Positions 49,714 through 59,081 of a stretch of DNA of 64,000 bases are shown one piece after another. How positions within the stretch are numbered: the stretch's first letter is position 1; every line of letters starts with the position of its first letter. This DNA is from Agromyces sp. H17E-10 (GTDB lineage: Bacteria > Actinomycetota > Actinomycetes > Actinomycetales > Microbacteriaceae), in contig NZ_CP095042.1 in NCBI RefSeq assembly GCF_022919715.1, positions 3,782,001 to 3,846,000 on the forward strand, given 5' to 3'. The position numbers and the translations under genes are program-made. The notes beneath the pieces are model-generated. The model was not told where the DNA came from and did no database searches. It was given only the letters and a program-made list of their open reading frames with translations.

Positions 49714-50190
49714 ATGCGCGCAGGGGCGAGGCTCGGCATCGACGTCGGCCGGGCGCGGATCGGCGTCGCGCGCTGCGACGGCGGGGCACTGCTCGCGGTG
49801 CCCGTCGAGACCGTGCCGCGAGCGGTCGAGGGCGATGACGCCGACGTGCGGCGGATCCTCGCGATCGCCGAGGAGTTCGAGGCGATCGAGCTCGTCGTCG
49901 GCAACCCGCTGTCCCTCTCGGGGCAGCCCACGCCCTCGACCGACGACGCCGTGGCGTTCGCGGCGCGACTCGCGACCGCGAGTCCCGACCGACCCGTTCG
50001 GCTCGTCGACGAGCGGTTGTCGACGGTGAGCGCCCAGCAGGCGCTCCGGGCGAGCGGCAAGAAGGCGAAGCAGCAGCGTCCCATCGTCGACCAAGTCGCA
50101 GCCGTTATCATTCTGCAACACGCGATCGATGCCGAGCGGGCCTCCGGGCACGCGCCCGGTCGCACCCTCGACACCGATGAAGGGCCCTGA
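49714..50190 (+). CDS. ruvX: Putative pre-16S rRNA nuclease YqgF/RuvX
   Basis: 158 aa, ATG. RNase H-like fold: LGIDVGRARIGVARCD (first Asp), IELVVGNPLSLSG, VRLVDERLSTVSA (Glu) and DQVAAVIILQHAID (last Asp). Family processes the 5' end of 16S rRNA. Between alaS and mltG as in nearly all Actinobacteria. Confidence 0.93.
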   Translation: MRAGARLGIDVGRARIGVARCDGGALLAVPVETVPRAVEGDDADVRRILAIAEEFEAIELVVGNPLSLSGQPTPSTDDAVAFAARLATASPDRPVRLVDERLSTVSAQQALRASGKKAKQQRPIVDQVAAVIILQHAIDAERASGHAPGRTLDTDEGP

Positions 50191-50195
50191 CCCCT

Positions 50196-51926
50196 GTGAC
50201 CCAGCTCCCCCCAGAGCAATCCGACGCCGACGCGCTCATGCGCGACTGGCAGGCCATGCTCGACGGTCAACAGCCCGCGACGACGCGGCCGTCGCCGGTC
50301 ATGCCGATGCCGCAGGCGGGCCAGTCCCACTCGTCCTCCGGAACACCGGCCTCGCACGAGCCGGCCGCTCCCGCCGCACCGGTCGAACCCGCTGCTTCTC
50401 CGTCGGCGGCGGCAGCAGTCGCCGGCGAGGGGCGCCCGATGACACGCCGGGAGGCGCGCGAGGCCGAGCAGCGTCGGGCCGCGGCCGAAGCGGCGGCGAC
50501 CCCGGCGACGACGAGCGCGACGACGTCGGTCCCGACCCCGACCGCTGAGACCCTCACGCCGAACGAGCAGTTCGCGGCACCGGTCTCCGCAGCGGCGGCT
50601 GCCGCCGCCCCGGTGCCGTCGGTCGCACCCGTGGGTGCGCCGGCGGTCGCGCCGACGCCCGCTCCCGCCGCGCCCACCGCCCCCGACGCCGGCCCGACGC
50701 CCCTCCACCCCGACGCGCCGGCCTCTGCGTTCGCCGCGCTGCTCGGCGGGTCGGAACGCGGAGACGACCCCGAGCCGCCACGGCGCAAGCCGTCCCGTGC
50801 CGAGCGCCGGGCCGCGGCATCCGTCGACCATCACGACCACGACGAGCATGACAAGCCGCGGCGGCGCGGAGGATGGGGCTGCCTCATCGGCCTGCTCGTC
50901 GTCGCGGCTCTCGGCGTCGGTGCCTACGTCTTCCTGCAGGGGCCGATCAATGCCGTGATCGAGCGGTTCCAGCCCGCCGCCGACTACGACGGCACGGGCA
51001 CGGGCGAGGTCGTCTTCATGATCCACGAGGGCGACACGGGGTCGTCGATCGCGACGAACCTGGTGGCCGAGAAGGTCGTCGCGAGCGAGGACGCGTTCCT
51101 CGAAGCGGTGGCCGACGCCGACCCGTCGCCGATCTTCTACCCGGGCGCCTACCGGCTCGCCGAGAAGATGAGCGCCCAGGCCGCGCTCGACGCCCTCGAA
51201 GACCCGGCGAACAAGCTCGAGAACACGTTCGTCATCCCCGAGGGCACGGCGACCGTCGACGCGCTGCCGCTCATCGCCGAAGGCACCGGCCTCCCGCTCG
51301 AGGAGCTGCAGGCCGCGGCGGCCGAGTCTCCCCAGTCGTACGGGCTGCCGGCCGAGGCGAAGAGCCTCGAGGGCTTCCTGTTCCCGGCGACGTACACGCT
51401 CGACCCCGACCTCGATGCGCGCGGCGTGCTGCAGACGCTCGTCGACCGGCAGTTCCAGGCGCTCGACGAGGCGGGCGTCGCCCCGGCCGACCGGTGGAAG
51501 ACGATCGTGCTCGCCGCCCTCGTGCAGCGCGAGGCGGGGCTCAAGGACGACTACTACAAGGTCTCGCGCGTGTTCCTCAACCGGCTCGACCCGGCCAAGT
51601 GGGAGAGCGGGCTGCTGCAGTCCGACGCGACCGTGGCCTACGGCACGGGCAACACGCACCTCGTCACGACGACCGATGCCGAGCGCGAGGACGCGTCGAA
51701 CCCGTACAACACCTACGTGCATCCCGGCCTGCCGGTCGGCCCGATCTCGAACCCGGGCGACCTCGCGATCGACGCCGCGCTGCACCCGGCCGACGGGCCG
51801 TGGCTCTACTTCGTCACCTGGAACCTCGACACGGGGGAGACGATCTTCTCCTCCACCGCGGAGGAGCACGACGCCGCGGTCGCGAAGTGGCTCGCCTGGA
51901 TGGAGGAGCACCCCGAGTATGGATGA
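50196..51926 (+). CDS. mltG: Endolytic murein transglycosylase MltG
   Basis: 576 aa, GTG. An unusually long cytoplasmic N-terminus (about 215 residues, Pro/Ala/Thr-rich then basic KPSRAERRAAA and a DHHDHDEHD run), one helix (WGCLIGLLVVAALGVGAYVFL), a LysM-like region (IHEGDTGSSIATNLV) and the YceG catalytic domain with EGFLFPATYTL, the catalytic Glu in LVQREAGLKDDY, and SNPYNTYVHPGLPVGPISNPG. It cuts nascent glycan strands at the membrane. Confidence 0.93.
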   Translation: MTQLPPEQSDADALMRDWQAMLDGQQPATTRPSPVMPMPQAGQSHSSSGTPASHEPAAPAAPVEPAASPSAAAAVAGEGRPMTRREAREAEQRRAAAEAAATPATTSATTSVPTPTAETLTPNEQFAAPVSAAAAAAAPVPSVAPVGAPAVAPTPAPAAPTAPDAGPTPLHPDAPASAFAALLGGSERGDDPEPPRRKPSRAERRAAASVDHHDHDEHDKPRRRGGWGCLIGLLVVAALGVGAYVFLQGPINAVIERFQPAADYDGTGTGEVVFMIHEGDTGSSIATNLVAEKVVASEDAFLEAVADADPSPIFYPGAYRLAEKMSAQAALDALEDPANKLENTFVIPEGTATVDALPLIAEGTGLPLEELQAAAAESPQSYGLPAEAKSLEGFLFPATYTLDPDLDARGVLQTLVDRQFQALDEAGVAPADRWKTIVLAALVQREAGLKDDYYKVSRVFLNRLDPAKWESGLLQSDATVAYGTGNTHLVTTTDAEREDASNPYNTYVHPGLPVGPISNPGDLAIDAALHPADGPWLYFVTWNLDTGETIFSSTAEEHDAAVAKWLAWMEEHPEYG

Positions 51927-52773
51927 GCCGCTGCCCGCGCGGCCCGGTTCCCGTCTCGCGGTGCTCGGGTCGCCGGTCGCGCACTCGAAGAGCCCGGCGC
52001 TGCACCGGGCGGCGTACGCGCGTCTCGGTCTCGATTGGGAGTACTCGGCGATCGAGATGACGGGCGACCGCCTGGCGGCCTTCGTCGACGAGCGGGATGC
52101 CTCGTGGCGAGGTCTCTCGCTGACGATGCCGCTCAAGCAGGACGTGCTGCCGCTGCTCGACGAGGTCGATGAACTCGCGACGCTCACGGGAGCCGCGAAC
52201 ACCGTGGTGTTCGACGGCGGGCGTCGACGCGGCTTCAACACCGACGTCGGCGGCATCGTGCGGACGCTCGGCGAGTCCGGTGTGCGGTCGATCGATCGCG
52301 GCATCCTCATCGGCGCCGGGGCGACTGCGGCATCGGCGCTCGTCGCGATGGCCGAGCTCGGTGCGCGCGAGGTGCGCGTGCTCGTCCGCCGGCCGGGGTC
52401 CGCCGATCCGCTCGGCGTGCTCGGCCGGAACGCGGGCGTCGCCGTCGACGAACTCCCGCTGGCAGCGCTCGGCGAGCTCGGCGAGGGCGACGGGGAGCTC
52501 GTGATCGCGACGGTGCCCGGCGGCACCGACCTCGGTGTCGCGCCGGCCGCGGCGCTCGTGGCGGGGGCCGCGCTGCTCGACGTCGCCTACGACCCGTGGC
52601 CGAGCCCGCTCGGCGCGGCCTGGCTGGCCGGCTCCGGCCGCGTCGTGCACGGACTCGGCATGCTCCTGCACCAGGCGCTGCTGCAGGTGCGGGTGTTCGT
52701 GCACGGCGACCCGTTCACCGAACTGCCGGGCGAGCATGACGTGCTCGCCGTCATGCGCGAATCCGTGCGCTGA
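51919..52773 (+). CDS. aroE: Shikimate dehydrogenase
   Basis: 284 aa, ATG, overlapping mltG by 8 nt. Substrate residues in LAVLGSPVAHSKSPALHRAAY, catalytic Lys/Asp region SLTMPLKQDVLP and GAANTVVFD then GFNTDVGG, cofactor loop IGAGATAASALVAMAELG. The NADP-site basic pair appears as LVRRPGS. Reduces 3-dehydroshikimate. Starts the shikimate run aroE-C-K-B. Confidence 0.92.
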   Translation: MDEPLPARPGSRLAVLGSPVAHSKSPALHRAAYARLGLDWEYSAIEMTGDRLAAFVDERDASWRGLSLTMPLKQDVLPLLDEVDELATLTGAANTVVFDGGRRRGFNTDVGGIVRTLGESGVRSIDRGILIGAGATAASALVAMAELGAREVRVLVRRPGSADPLGVLGRNAGVAVDELPLAALGELGEGDGELVIATVPGGTDLGVAPAAALVAGAALLDVAYDPWPSPLGAAWLAGSGRVVHGLGMLLHQALLQVRVFVHGDPFTELPGEHDVLAVMRESVR

Positions 52774-52794
52774 CGCTGTGGAAGTATAGAAAGC

Positions 52795-54024
52795 ATGCTC
52801 CGTTGGCTCACTGCCGGAGAATCGCACGGCCCTGAGCTCGTCGCGATCCTCGAGGGTCTTCCCGCCGGCACCCCCGTCTCGCTCGACTCGATCCGCGACG
52901 ACCTCGCACGTCGCAAGCTCGGCTACGGCCGCGGCGCCCGCATGAAGTTCGAGCAGGACGAACTGGCGATCTCGGGCGGCGTGCGGCACGGGCTCAGCCT
53001 CGGCAGCCCCATCGCACTGCGCGTCGGCAACACCGAGTGGCCGAAGTGGCAGGAGGTCATGAGCCCCGAGCCCATCGATCCCGCCAAGCTCGGCCGCGGT
53101 CGCGGTGCGCCGCTGACCCGCCCGCGCCCGGGGCACGCCGACCTCGTCGGCATGCAGAAGTACGGCTTCGACGAGGCACGCCCAGTGCTCGAGCGCGCGA
53201 GCGCCCGCGAGACCGCCGCCCGCGTCGCGCTCGGCGCGGTCGCGAAGTCGTTCCTCGCGGAGCTCGGCATCACGACGATCGCGCACACCCTCTCGATCGG
53301 CCCCGTGCGGGTGCCCGACGACGCCGCACTGCCGACGCCCGCCGACCTCGCGGCGGTCGACGCCGATCCGCTGCGCTGCTTCGACGCCGACACGAGCGCC
53401 CTGATGGTCGCCGAGGTCGACGACGCGCACAAGTCGGGCGACACCCTCGGCGGCGTCGTCGAGGTGCTCGCCTACGGCGTGCCGCCGGGGCTCGGCTCGC
53501 ACGTGCACTGGGACCGCAGGCTCGACGCGCAGCTCGCCGCGGCGCTCATGGGCATCCAGGCGATCAAGGGCGTCGAGGTCGGCGACGGCTTCGAGACGAC
53601 CCGTCGCCGTGGCTCGGCCGCGCACGACGAGCTGCACCTCGCGGACGGCCGCATCGAACGCGCGAGCGACCGCGCGGGCGGCACCGAGGGCGGGATGTCG
53701 ACCGGCACCGTGCTGCGGGTCCGCGCGGGCATGAAGCCCATCGCGACGGTGCCGCACGCACTGCCGACGATCGACGTCGCCACCGGCGAGCCGGCCCCGG
53801 CGCACCACCAGCGCTCCGACGTGTGCGCCGTGCCCGCGGCGGGGGTCGTCGCCGAGGCGATGGTCGCGCTCGTGCTCGCGAACTCGGTGCTCGAGAAGTT
53901 CGGCGGCGACTCCGTCGCCGAGACTCGTCGCAACCTCGAGTCCTACCTCGCGGCGATCCCCGAGTCGCTCCGCACCGCGGGAGCGACGGGCGCGGCCGCC
54001 GAGTCCGACCCCGCTCGTGTCTGA
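52795..54024 (+). CDS. aroC: Chorismate synthase
   Basis: 409 aa, ATG ([15 protein letters not shown]). Family signatures [64 protein letters not shown], and the FMN region [15 protein letters not shown]. Makes chorismate from EPSP using reduced FMN. A box reading AGTATA/TATAGA lies 4-6 nt before the ATG (52783-52790), a possible leaderless promoter. Overlaps aroK by 8 nt. Confidence 0.97.
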   Translation: MLRWLTAGESHGPELVAILEGLPAGTPVSLDSIRDDLARRKLGYGRGARMKFEQDELAISGGVRHGLSLGSPIALRVGNTEWPKWQEVMSPEPIDPAKLGRGRGAPLTRPRPGHADLVGMQKYGFDEARPVLERASARETAARVALGAVAKSFLAELGITTIAHTLSIGPVRVPDDAALPTPADLAAVDADPLRCFDADTSALMVAEVDDAHKSGDTLGGVVEVLAYGVPPGLGSHVHWDRRLDAQLAAALMGIQAIKGVEVGDGFETTRRRGSAAHDELHLADGRIERASDRAGGTEGGMSTGTVLRVRAGMKPIATVPHALPTIDVATGEPAPAHHQRSDVCAVPAAGVVAEAMVALVLANSVLEKFGGDSVAETRRNLESYLAAIPESLRTAGATGAAAESDPARV

Positions 54025-54565
54025 GGCCCGGCCGTCGGAGCACGGGCGGCTCGCACTGCCCATCGTGCTCGTCGGTCCGATGGGCTCGGGCAAGTCGCGC
54101 GTCGGCCAGCGCCTCGCGAACGACGCGGGAGCGCCGTTCGTCGACACCGATGCGCGCATCGCCGAACGCTACGGCCCGATCGAGGAGATCTTCGATCGCG
54201 AGGGCGAGGAGTACTTCCGCATCGTCGAGCGCGAGGTCGTGGCCGAAGCGCTCCGCGACGAGGCCGTCATCTCGCTCGGGGGCGGCGCGGTGCTGCACCC
54301 CGACACGCGCGACGACCTCGCGACGCTGCCCGTCGTGTGGCTGCAGGTGTCGCGCGAGGCCGTGGCACCGCGGCTCGCCGGCGGCAATCGGCCGCTCATC
54401 GCGGCGGGCGGCATCGACGCCTGGGCGGCGATCCTCGAGGCGCGTCGACCCCTCTACGAACAGGTGGCCGATCTCGCCGTCGACACGTCGCGCCGGTCGG
54501 TCGCGCGGATCGTCGACGACATCACCGCACGTTTCGCAACCGACGACTTCGGAGGAGCACGATGA
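54017..54565 (+). CDS. aroK: Shikimate kinase
   Basis: 182 aa, GTG. P-loop [14 protein letters not shown], shikimate-binding [11 protein letters not shown] and [19 protein letters not shown], lid GGNRPLI. Phosphorylates shikimate with ATP. 8-nt overlap with aroC and 4-nt overlap (ATGA) with aroB. Confidence 0.95.
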   Translation: MSEARPSEHGRLALPIVLVGPMGSGKSRVGQRLANDAGAPFVDTDARIAERYGPIEEIFDREGEEYFRIVEREVVAEALRDEAVISLGGGAVLHPDTRDDLATLPVVWLQVSREAVAPRLAGGNRPLIAAGGIDAWAAILEARRPLYEQVADLAVDTSRRSVARIVDDITARFATDDFGGAR

Positions 54566-55647
54566 CCGCAGGCGACGACCGCACGACGATCCGAGTCGGC
54601 GGCGACGAGGGGTACGACGTGATCGTCGGACGGGGAGTGATCGCCGGCATCGGCGACGCCCTCGGCCCGACGGTCAAGAAGGTGCTCGTGGTGCATCCGG
54701 CGACCCTCGGCGCTCGCGCGGCGGAGCTGCGCGAGGCGCTCTCCGACCGCTTCGAGGTGCTGCTCGCCGAGGTCCCCGACGCCGAGGCCGGCAAGCGCAT
54801 CGAGGTCGCGGCGTTCTGCTGGCAGGTGCTCGGCCAGGCCGACTTCACCCGCAGCGACGCGATCGTCGGGTTCGGCGGGGGAGCGATCACCGACCTCGCG
54901 GGCTTCGTCGCGGCGACCTGGCTGCGCGGCGTGCGCGTGGTGCAGGTGCCGACGACCGTGCTCGGCATGGTCGACGCAGCGGTCGGCGGCAAGACGGGCA
55001 TCAACACGAACGAGGGCAAGAACCTCGTCGGGGTGTTCCACGCGCCGGCCGAGGTCATCTGCGATCTCGACCTGCTCGAGACCCTGCCGAAGAACGAGAT
55101 CCTCGCGGGCTTCGCCGAGATCGTGAAGGCGGGCTTCATCCGCTACCCCGAGATCCTCGACACGATCGAGGCCGACCCCGATCGGGCCACCGATCCGTCG
55201 ACGCCCGAGTTCCGCCGCGTCGTCGAACTGTCGATCCAGATGAAGGCCGACGTCGTCTCCGAGGACTTCACGGAGCAGGGCCTCCGCGAGATCCTCAACT
55301 ACGGCCACACGCTCGGCCACGCCGTCGAGCACGCCGAGCGCTACCAGTGGCGCCACGGTGCGGCCGTCGCGGTCGGCCTCGCCTTCGCCGCAGAGCTCGG
55401 CCGGTTGAGCGGTCGGTTGTCCGACGACGTCGCCGACCGGCACAAGCGCGTGCTCGACCTGCTGAGCCTGCCCACGAGCTACCCGGCCGGGCGCTGGAAC
55501 ACGCTGCTCGCCACGATGCAGCGCGACAAGAAGTCGCGGGCGGGCCAGCTGCGGTTCATCGTGCTCGACGACCTCGCGAAGCCCACGGTCATGCTCGCCC
55601 CAGACCAGTCGCTGCTCTTCGCGGCGTACCAGGAGATCGCGAGCTGA
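54562..55647 (+). CDS. aroB: 3-dehydroquinate synthase
   Basis: 361 aa, ATG with GGAGGA 7 nt upstream. NAD-binding GFGGGAITDLAGFVAATWLRGV, VPTTVLGMVDAAVGGKTGIN, metal/catalytic residues in AGFAEIVKAGFI and ILNYGHTLGHAVEHAE, HGAAVAVGLAFA. Converts DAHP to dehydroquinate. In M. tuberculosis aroQ follows at once; here an MFS gene is inserted. Confidence 0.96.
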   Translation: MTAGDDRTTIRVGGDEGYDVIVGRGVIAGIGDALGPTVKKVLVVHPATLGARAAELREALSDRFEVLLAEVPDAEAGKRIEVAAFCWQVLGQADFTRSDAIVGFGGGAITDLAGFVAATWLRGVRVVQVPTTVLGMVDAAVGGKTGINTNEGKNLVGVFHAPAEVICDLDLLETLPKNEILAGFAEIVKAGFIRYPEILDTIEADPDRATDPSTPEFRRVVELSIQMKADVVSEDFTEQGLREILNYGHTLGHAVEHAERYQWRHGAAVAVGLAFAAELGRLSGRLSDDVADRHKRVLDLLSLPTSYPAGRWNTLLATMQRDKKSRAGQLRFIVLDDLAKPTVMLAPDQSLLFAAYQEIAS

Positions 55648-55759
55648 CCGTTCCGCCGCGATTCACGTCGATCGTGTGATGCGGCGCCCCGTCGCCCGGT
55701 GGGAGGCTGTCGCCGCACCACACCGCAGCGCTCCGCGCGGCACTCCGAGGGGGAACAGC

Positions 55760-57337
55760 ATGAGCGGCACGACGAAGAAGACGGCCACGGGGGTGACGCT
55801 CGTCACGCTCATCCTCGTGGCAGCGGTCGCCAACCTGCCGCTCGCGGTGGCGAACGTCGCCCTGCCCGATATCGGCAAGGCGTTCGACGCCTCGCAGACC
55901 GAGCTCAACCTCGTGGCCGTCGGGTACTCGTTGGGACTCGCCGCGTCGGTGCTCTGGCTCGGCGCGGTCGGCGATCGCTACGGCCGCAAGTCGATGCTGC
56001 TCATCGGCGTACTGCTCTCACTGCCGGCGTGCCTCGTCGCGGCGTTCGCCCCGACCATCGAGGTGCTCATCGTCGCGCGGATCGTCGGCGGGCTCGCGGC
56101 CGGCATGGCCTACCCGACCACCCTCGCGCTCATCACGGCCTTCTGGTCGGGCCCGCAGCGCACGAAGTCGATCGCGCTGTGGTCGGCGATCGGCGGCGCG
56201 ATCTCGGCGTTGGGCCCGCTCATCGCGGGCTTCCTGCTCGAATCGTTCGACTGGGGCTCGGTGTTCCTCGTGACGCTGCCGCTCATCGTCGTCGCGGTGC
56301 CGATGATCCTGAAGACGGTCCCCGCGCACGTGAACGAGTCGACCGAGCGGGTCGACAACCTCGGCGGCCTGCTCTCGGCGCTGATGGTCGGCGGCATCAT
56401 CCTCGCGATCAACTTCGCCGCGGTGCCCGACTCGGGCACGCTCGTGCTCGGCCTGTCGATCATCGGCGCTGCGGCGCTCATCGGCTTCGTCATCCGCCAG
56501 AAGCTCGCGAAGAACCCGTTGTACGACCTGAAGATCGCCGCCAGGCCGATCTTCTGGGTGGCGGCGTGCGCGGGCATCATCGTGTTCGGCTCGCTGATGG
56601 GCGCCATGTTCATCGGCCAGCAGTACCTGCAGAACGTGCTCGGCTACTCGACGCTCGAATCGGGCTTCGCGATCCTGCCGGCGGCGATCTTCATGGTGCT
56701 GCTGGCGCCGCGCTCGGCGAAGCTCGTCGAGTCGCGCGGCGCCCGGTTCACGATGCTGCTCGGGTACGCGGGGGTGCTCCTCGGCTTCCTCACCATGCTG
56801 CTGCTCTGGCGCGAGGGTGCGCAGTACTGGGTCGTCGGTCTCGGCTACGCCTTCGTCGGGGCAGGCGTCGGACTCGCCGGCACCCCGGCGTCGCGATCGC
56901 TCACGGGCGCGGTGCCGGTGCGCCGCGCGGGCATGGCGTCGGGTACCGCCGACCTGCAGCGCGACCTCGGCGGCGCGATCATGCAGTCGATCCTCGGCGC
57001 GCTCCTGACCGCGGGCTACGCGGCGTCGGCCACGGCGCTCATGAAGGACGCCCCGAACGCCGACCAGATCACGTCCTCGGTGCAGAGCCAGCTCACGCAG
57101 TCGTTCTCGAGCGCGGCCGACATCGCGCAGCAGTACCCGAAGTACTCGGACGCGATCATCCAGGGCGCCAGGCAGTCGTTCGAGCAGGGCCAGGACTGGG
57201 CGTACCTCGCGGGCATCATCGCCGTCGTGCTCGGCGCGCTGCTCGTGATCTGGAAGTTCCCGAACGCGAAGCGCGAGCGCGAACTGCTCGAGCAGTACCA
57301 CGCCGAAGACCAGGGCGAGCCCGCACCGACGGTCTGA
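55760..57337 (+). CDS. MFS drug-efflux-type transporter, DHA2 (14-helix) family
   Basis: 525 aa, ATG after GAGGGGGAA. About 14 hydrophobic helices; motif A GDRYGRKSMLL between helices 2 and 3, motif C-like GPLIAGFLLE in helix 5, ALPDIG in helix 1. Proton-coupled export of drugs or dyes is the usual role; the substrate cannot be read from sequence. A cytoplasmic or outer loop of about 60 residues near the end (NADQITSSVQSQ) is typical of EmrB/QacA-like members. No regulator adjoins. It splits aroB from aroQ. Confidence 0.88.
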   Translation: MSGTTKKTATGVTLVTLILVAAVANLPLAVANVALPDIGKAFDASQTELNLVAVGYSLGLAASVLWLGAVGDRYGRKSMLLIGVLLSLPACLVAAFAPTIEVLIVARIVGGLAAGMAYPTTLALITAFWSGPQRTKSIALWSAIGGAISALGPLIAGFLLESFDWGSVFLVTLPLIVVAVPMILKTVPAHVNESTERVDNLGGLLSALMVGGIILAINFAAVPDSGTLVLGLSIIGAAALIGFVIRQKLAKNPLYDLKIAARPIFWVAACAGIIVFGSLMGAMFIGQQYLQNVLGYSTLESGFAILPAAIFMVLLAPRSAKLVESRGARFTMLLGYAGVLLGFLTMLLLWREGAQYWVVGLGYAFVGAGVGLAGTPASRSLTGAVPVRRAGMASGTADLQRDLGGAIMQSILGALLTAGYAASATALMKDAPNADQITSSVQSQLTQSFSSAADIAQQYPKYSDAIIQGARQSFEQGQDWAYLAGIIAVVLGALLVIWKFPNAKRERELLEQYHAEDQGEPAPTV

Positions 57338-57360
57338 CGGCCGGCGGGATGCCGCGGCGA

Positions 57361-57366
57361 TAGGCT
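57361..57366 (+). promoter_or_regulatory. -10 box (TAGGCT) of the aroQ leader-peptide transcript
   Basis: TAGGCT ends 6 nt before an ATG at 57373, so the mRNA should begin with that ATG. It drives the short reading frame and aroQ. Confidence 0.5.
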
Positions 57367-57372
57367 GCCCGG

Positions 57373-57411
57373 ATGACGAAGACGCCCTCGCCGAACGGAC
57401 CCGTCGCATGA
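57373..57411 (+). CDS. 12-residue leader peptide overlapping aroQ
   Basis: MTKTPSPNGPVA followed by TGA whose bases overlap the aroQ ATG (ATGA). It begins at the predicted transcript start and aroQ has no separate ribosome site, so aroQ is probably translated by re-initiation after this peptide. No run of Phe, Tyr or Trp codons, so classic attenuation is unlikely. Confidence 0.45.
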   Translation: MTKTPSPNGPVA

Positions 57412-57863
57412 CCGAGCGCCGCCTGCTGCTCGTGAACGGGCCGAACCTCAACCTGCTGGGCACGCGCGAGCCCGAGATCTACGGCACCGAGACCCTCGCC
57501 GACGTCGAGCGGCTGGTCGTGGATGCCGCTGCCGGGCTCGGCTTCGAGGTGCGAGCCGTGCAGTCGAACCACGAGGGGGTCCTCCTCGACGCGATCCACG
57601 ACGCGCGTCTCGACTGCGCCGGCATCGTGATCAACCCGGGCGGCCTCACGCACACGTCGGTCGTCCTCCGCGATGCGCTTGCGGGCGTTGCGCTCCCGGT
57701 CGCCGAGGTGCACATCTCGGACGTGATGCAGCGCGAGTCGTTCCGGCACCACTCGTACGTGGCCGACGTCGCGGTCGTGCACGTCGTCGGCGAGGGCGTC
57801 GCGGGCTACGCCTCCGCGGTGCGCCGGCTGATCGCGGTCATCGAGGGCCAGGCCGACGGCTGA
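57408..57863 (+). CDS. aroQ: Type II 3-dehydroquinate dehydratase
   Basis: 151 aa, ATG. Begins LLLVNGPNLNLLGTREPEIYG with the catalytic Tyr near residue 25, VQSNHEGVLLDAIHD, VINPGGLTHTSVVLRDAL and EVHISDVMQRESFRHHSY with the catalytic His/Arg. Dodecameric type II enzyme, trans-dehydration of dehydroquinate. Start fits the family and the 4-nt overlap with the leader frame. Confidence 0.95.
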   Translation: MTERRLLLVNGPNLNLLGTREPEIYGTETLADVERLVVDAAAGLGFEVRAVQSNHEGVLLDAIHDARLDCAGIVINPGGLTHTSVVLRDALAGVALPVAEVHISDVMQRESFRHHSYVADVAVVHVVGEGVAGYASAVRRLIAVIEGQADG

Positions 57864-57886
57864 CCTGCGGTCGGGGTGTGCGTGCC

Positions 57887-58342
57887 TCAGTCGCCCCGTG
57901 CGTACGCGAGGCTCTCGACCACGATGGCGAGCACCACGTCGAGCTCGCCCGCATCGCGCGGGCCGTAGACCATGAACTCGGTGCCGAAGTCCTCGTACTG
58001 GTGCGGTTCGGCCCAGCCGAGCTCGGTGAGCCGGGCACCGCGCTCGGGCGGCAGTACGAGGTGCACGGAGGTGTCGGCGACGCCGTGCAGGTGCACGGGC
58101 TCGAGCCGGCCGTCGGGGAAGAGCGAGGTCTCGGGAGCGCGGGCAGCCTCGCGATCGGTGAAGAACACGGCCCGGGACGACTTCGGCGAGACCTGGCTGT
58201 GGCCTTCGACGACGCCGTCGAGCGCGAACACGGCGGCGACGAGCCGGCCCCAGATCTCGGGCGGAGCCTGCTGGTCGAGCTGGCGCTGGGGACCCTCGTC
58301 GGAGACGAGCGGCCGCGGGCCGGGGCGCGGTGTTTCGATCAC
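57887..58342 (-). CDS. Hypothetical protein, luciferase-domain (DUF5519-like)
   Basis: 151 aa, GTG (MIETPRPGPRPLV). After a 30-residue flexible start, WGRLVAAVFALDGVVEGHSQ, SRAVFFTD, LEPVHLHGVADTSVHLVLP, and LGWAEPHQYEDFGTEFMVYGP follow the order of the small luciferase-domain family (no flavin monooxygenase relation). Convergent with aroQ (23-nt gap). Function unknown. Confidence 0.6.
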   Translation of the reverse strand: MIETPRPGPRPLVSDEGPQRQLDQQAPPEIWGRLVAAVFALDGVVEGHSQVSPKSSRAVFFTDREAARAPETSLFPDGRLEPVHLHGVADTSVHLVLPPERGARLTELGWAEPHQYEDFGTEFMVYGPRDAGELDVVLAIVVESLAYARGD

Positions 58343-58407
58343 CCCGCCAGCGTAGGACACGGCCGTTCGGCGCCCGCCACGGGGCATCCGGCCGCAGGTG
58401 CTGCGCG

Positions 58408-58437
58408 TTGGCGCTGCCGGTGCCGACCGACTAAACT
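58408..58437 (+). promoter_or_regulatory. Promoter of efp-nusB
   Basis: TTGGCG (58408-58413), 18-bp spacer, TAAACT (58432-58437); predicted start near 58444 and a leader of about 75 nt. Confidence 0.5.
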
Positions 58438-58517
58438 CGATCGACTGAACTTCTCGGGCCGAGTCCGGCCGAGCCTCTTCGCAACCGAACACGAACTATC
58501 GAACGGAACGTACACGC

Positions 58518-59081
58518 ATGGCAAGCACCGCTGACATCAAGAACGGCGTCGTCCTCTCCATCGACGGGCAGCTCTGGAGCGTCATCGAGTTCCAGCACGT
58601 CAAGCCCGGCAAGGGCGGTGCGTTCGTGCGCACCAAGCTGAAGAACGTCGTCAGCGGCAAGGTCGTCGACCGCACCTACAACGCGGGCGCGAAGATCGAC
58701 ATCGAGAACGTCGACCGTCGCGACTTCACGTACCTCTACAACGACGGCGACGGATTCGTGTTCATGGACGCGACCGACTACGACCAGATCACCGTGCCCG
58801 CCGCGGTCGTCGGCGACGCCGCGAACTTCATGCTCGAGAACCAGGCCGTCACGATCGCCCTGAACAACGGCAACCCGCTCTACGTCGACCTGCCCGCGTC
58901 GGTCGTGCTCGAGATCACGTACACCGAGCCGGGCCTGCAGGGCGACCGCTCGACGGGCGGCACCAAGCCTGCGACCGTCGAGACCGGCTACGAGATCCAG
59001 GTGCCGCTCTTCCTCGAGACGGGCACCAAGGTCAAGGTCGACACCCGCACGGGCGACTACCTCGGCCGCGTGAACGACTAG
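58518..59081 (+). CDS. efp: Translation elongation factor P
   Basis: 187 aa, ATG. KOW-like domain I with the functional Lys32 in loop [17 protein letters not shown], then OB domains II and III ([22 protein letters not shown] is the signature). Relieves ribosome stalling at polyproline. The loop reads PGKGG rather than the PGKGP I recall in M. tuberculosis and Corynebacterium. Stop overlaps nusB GTG by 1 nt. Confidence 0.97.
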   Translation: MASTADIKNGVVLSIDGQLWSVIEFQHVKPGKGGAFVRTKLKNVVSGKVVDRTYNAGAKIDIENVDRRDFTYLYNDGDGFVFMDATDYDQITVPAAVVGDAANFMLENQAVTIALNNGNPLYVDLPASVVLEITYTEPGLQGDRSTGGTKPATVETGYEIQVPLFLETGTKVKVDTRTGDYLGRVND

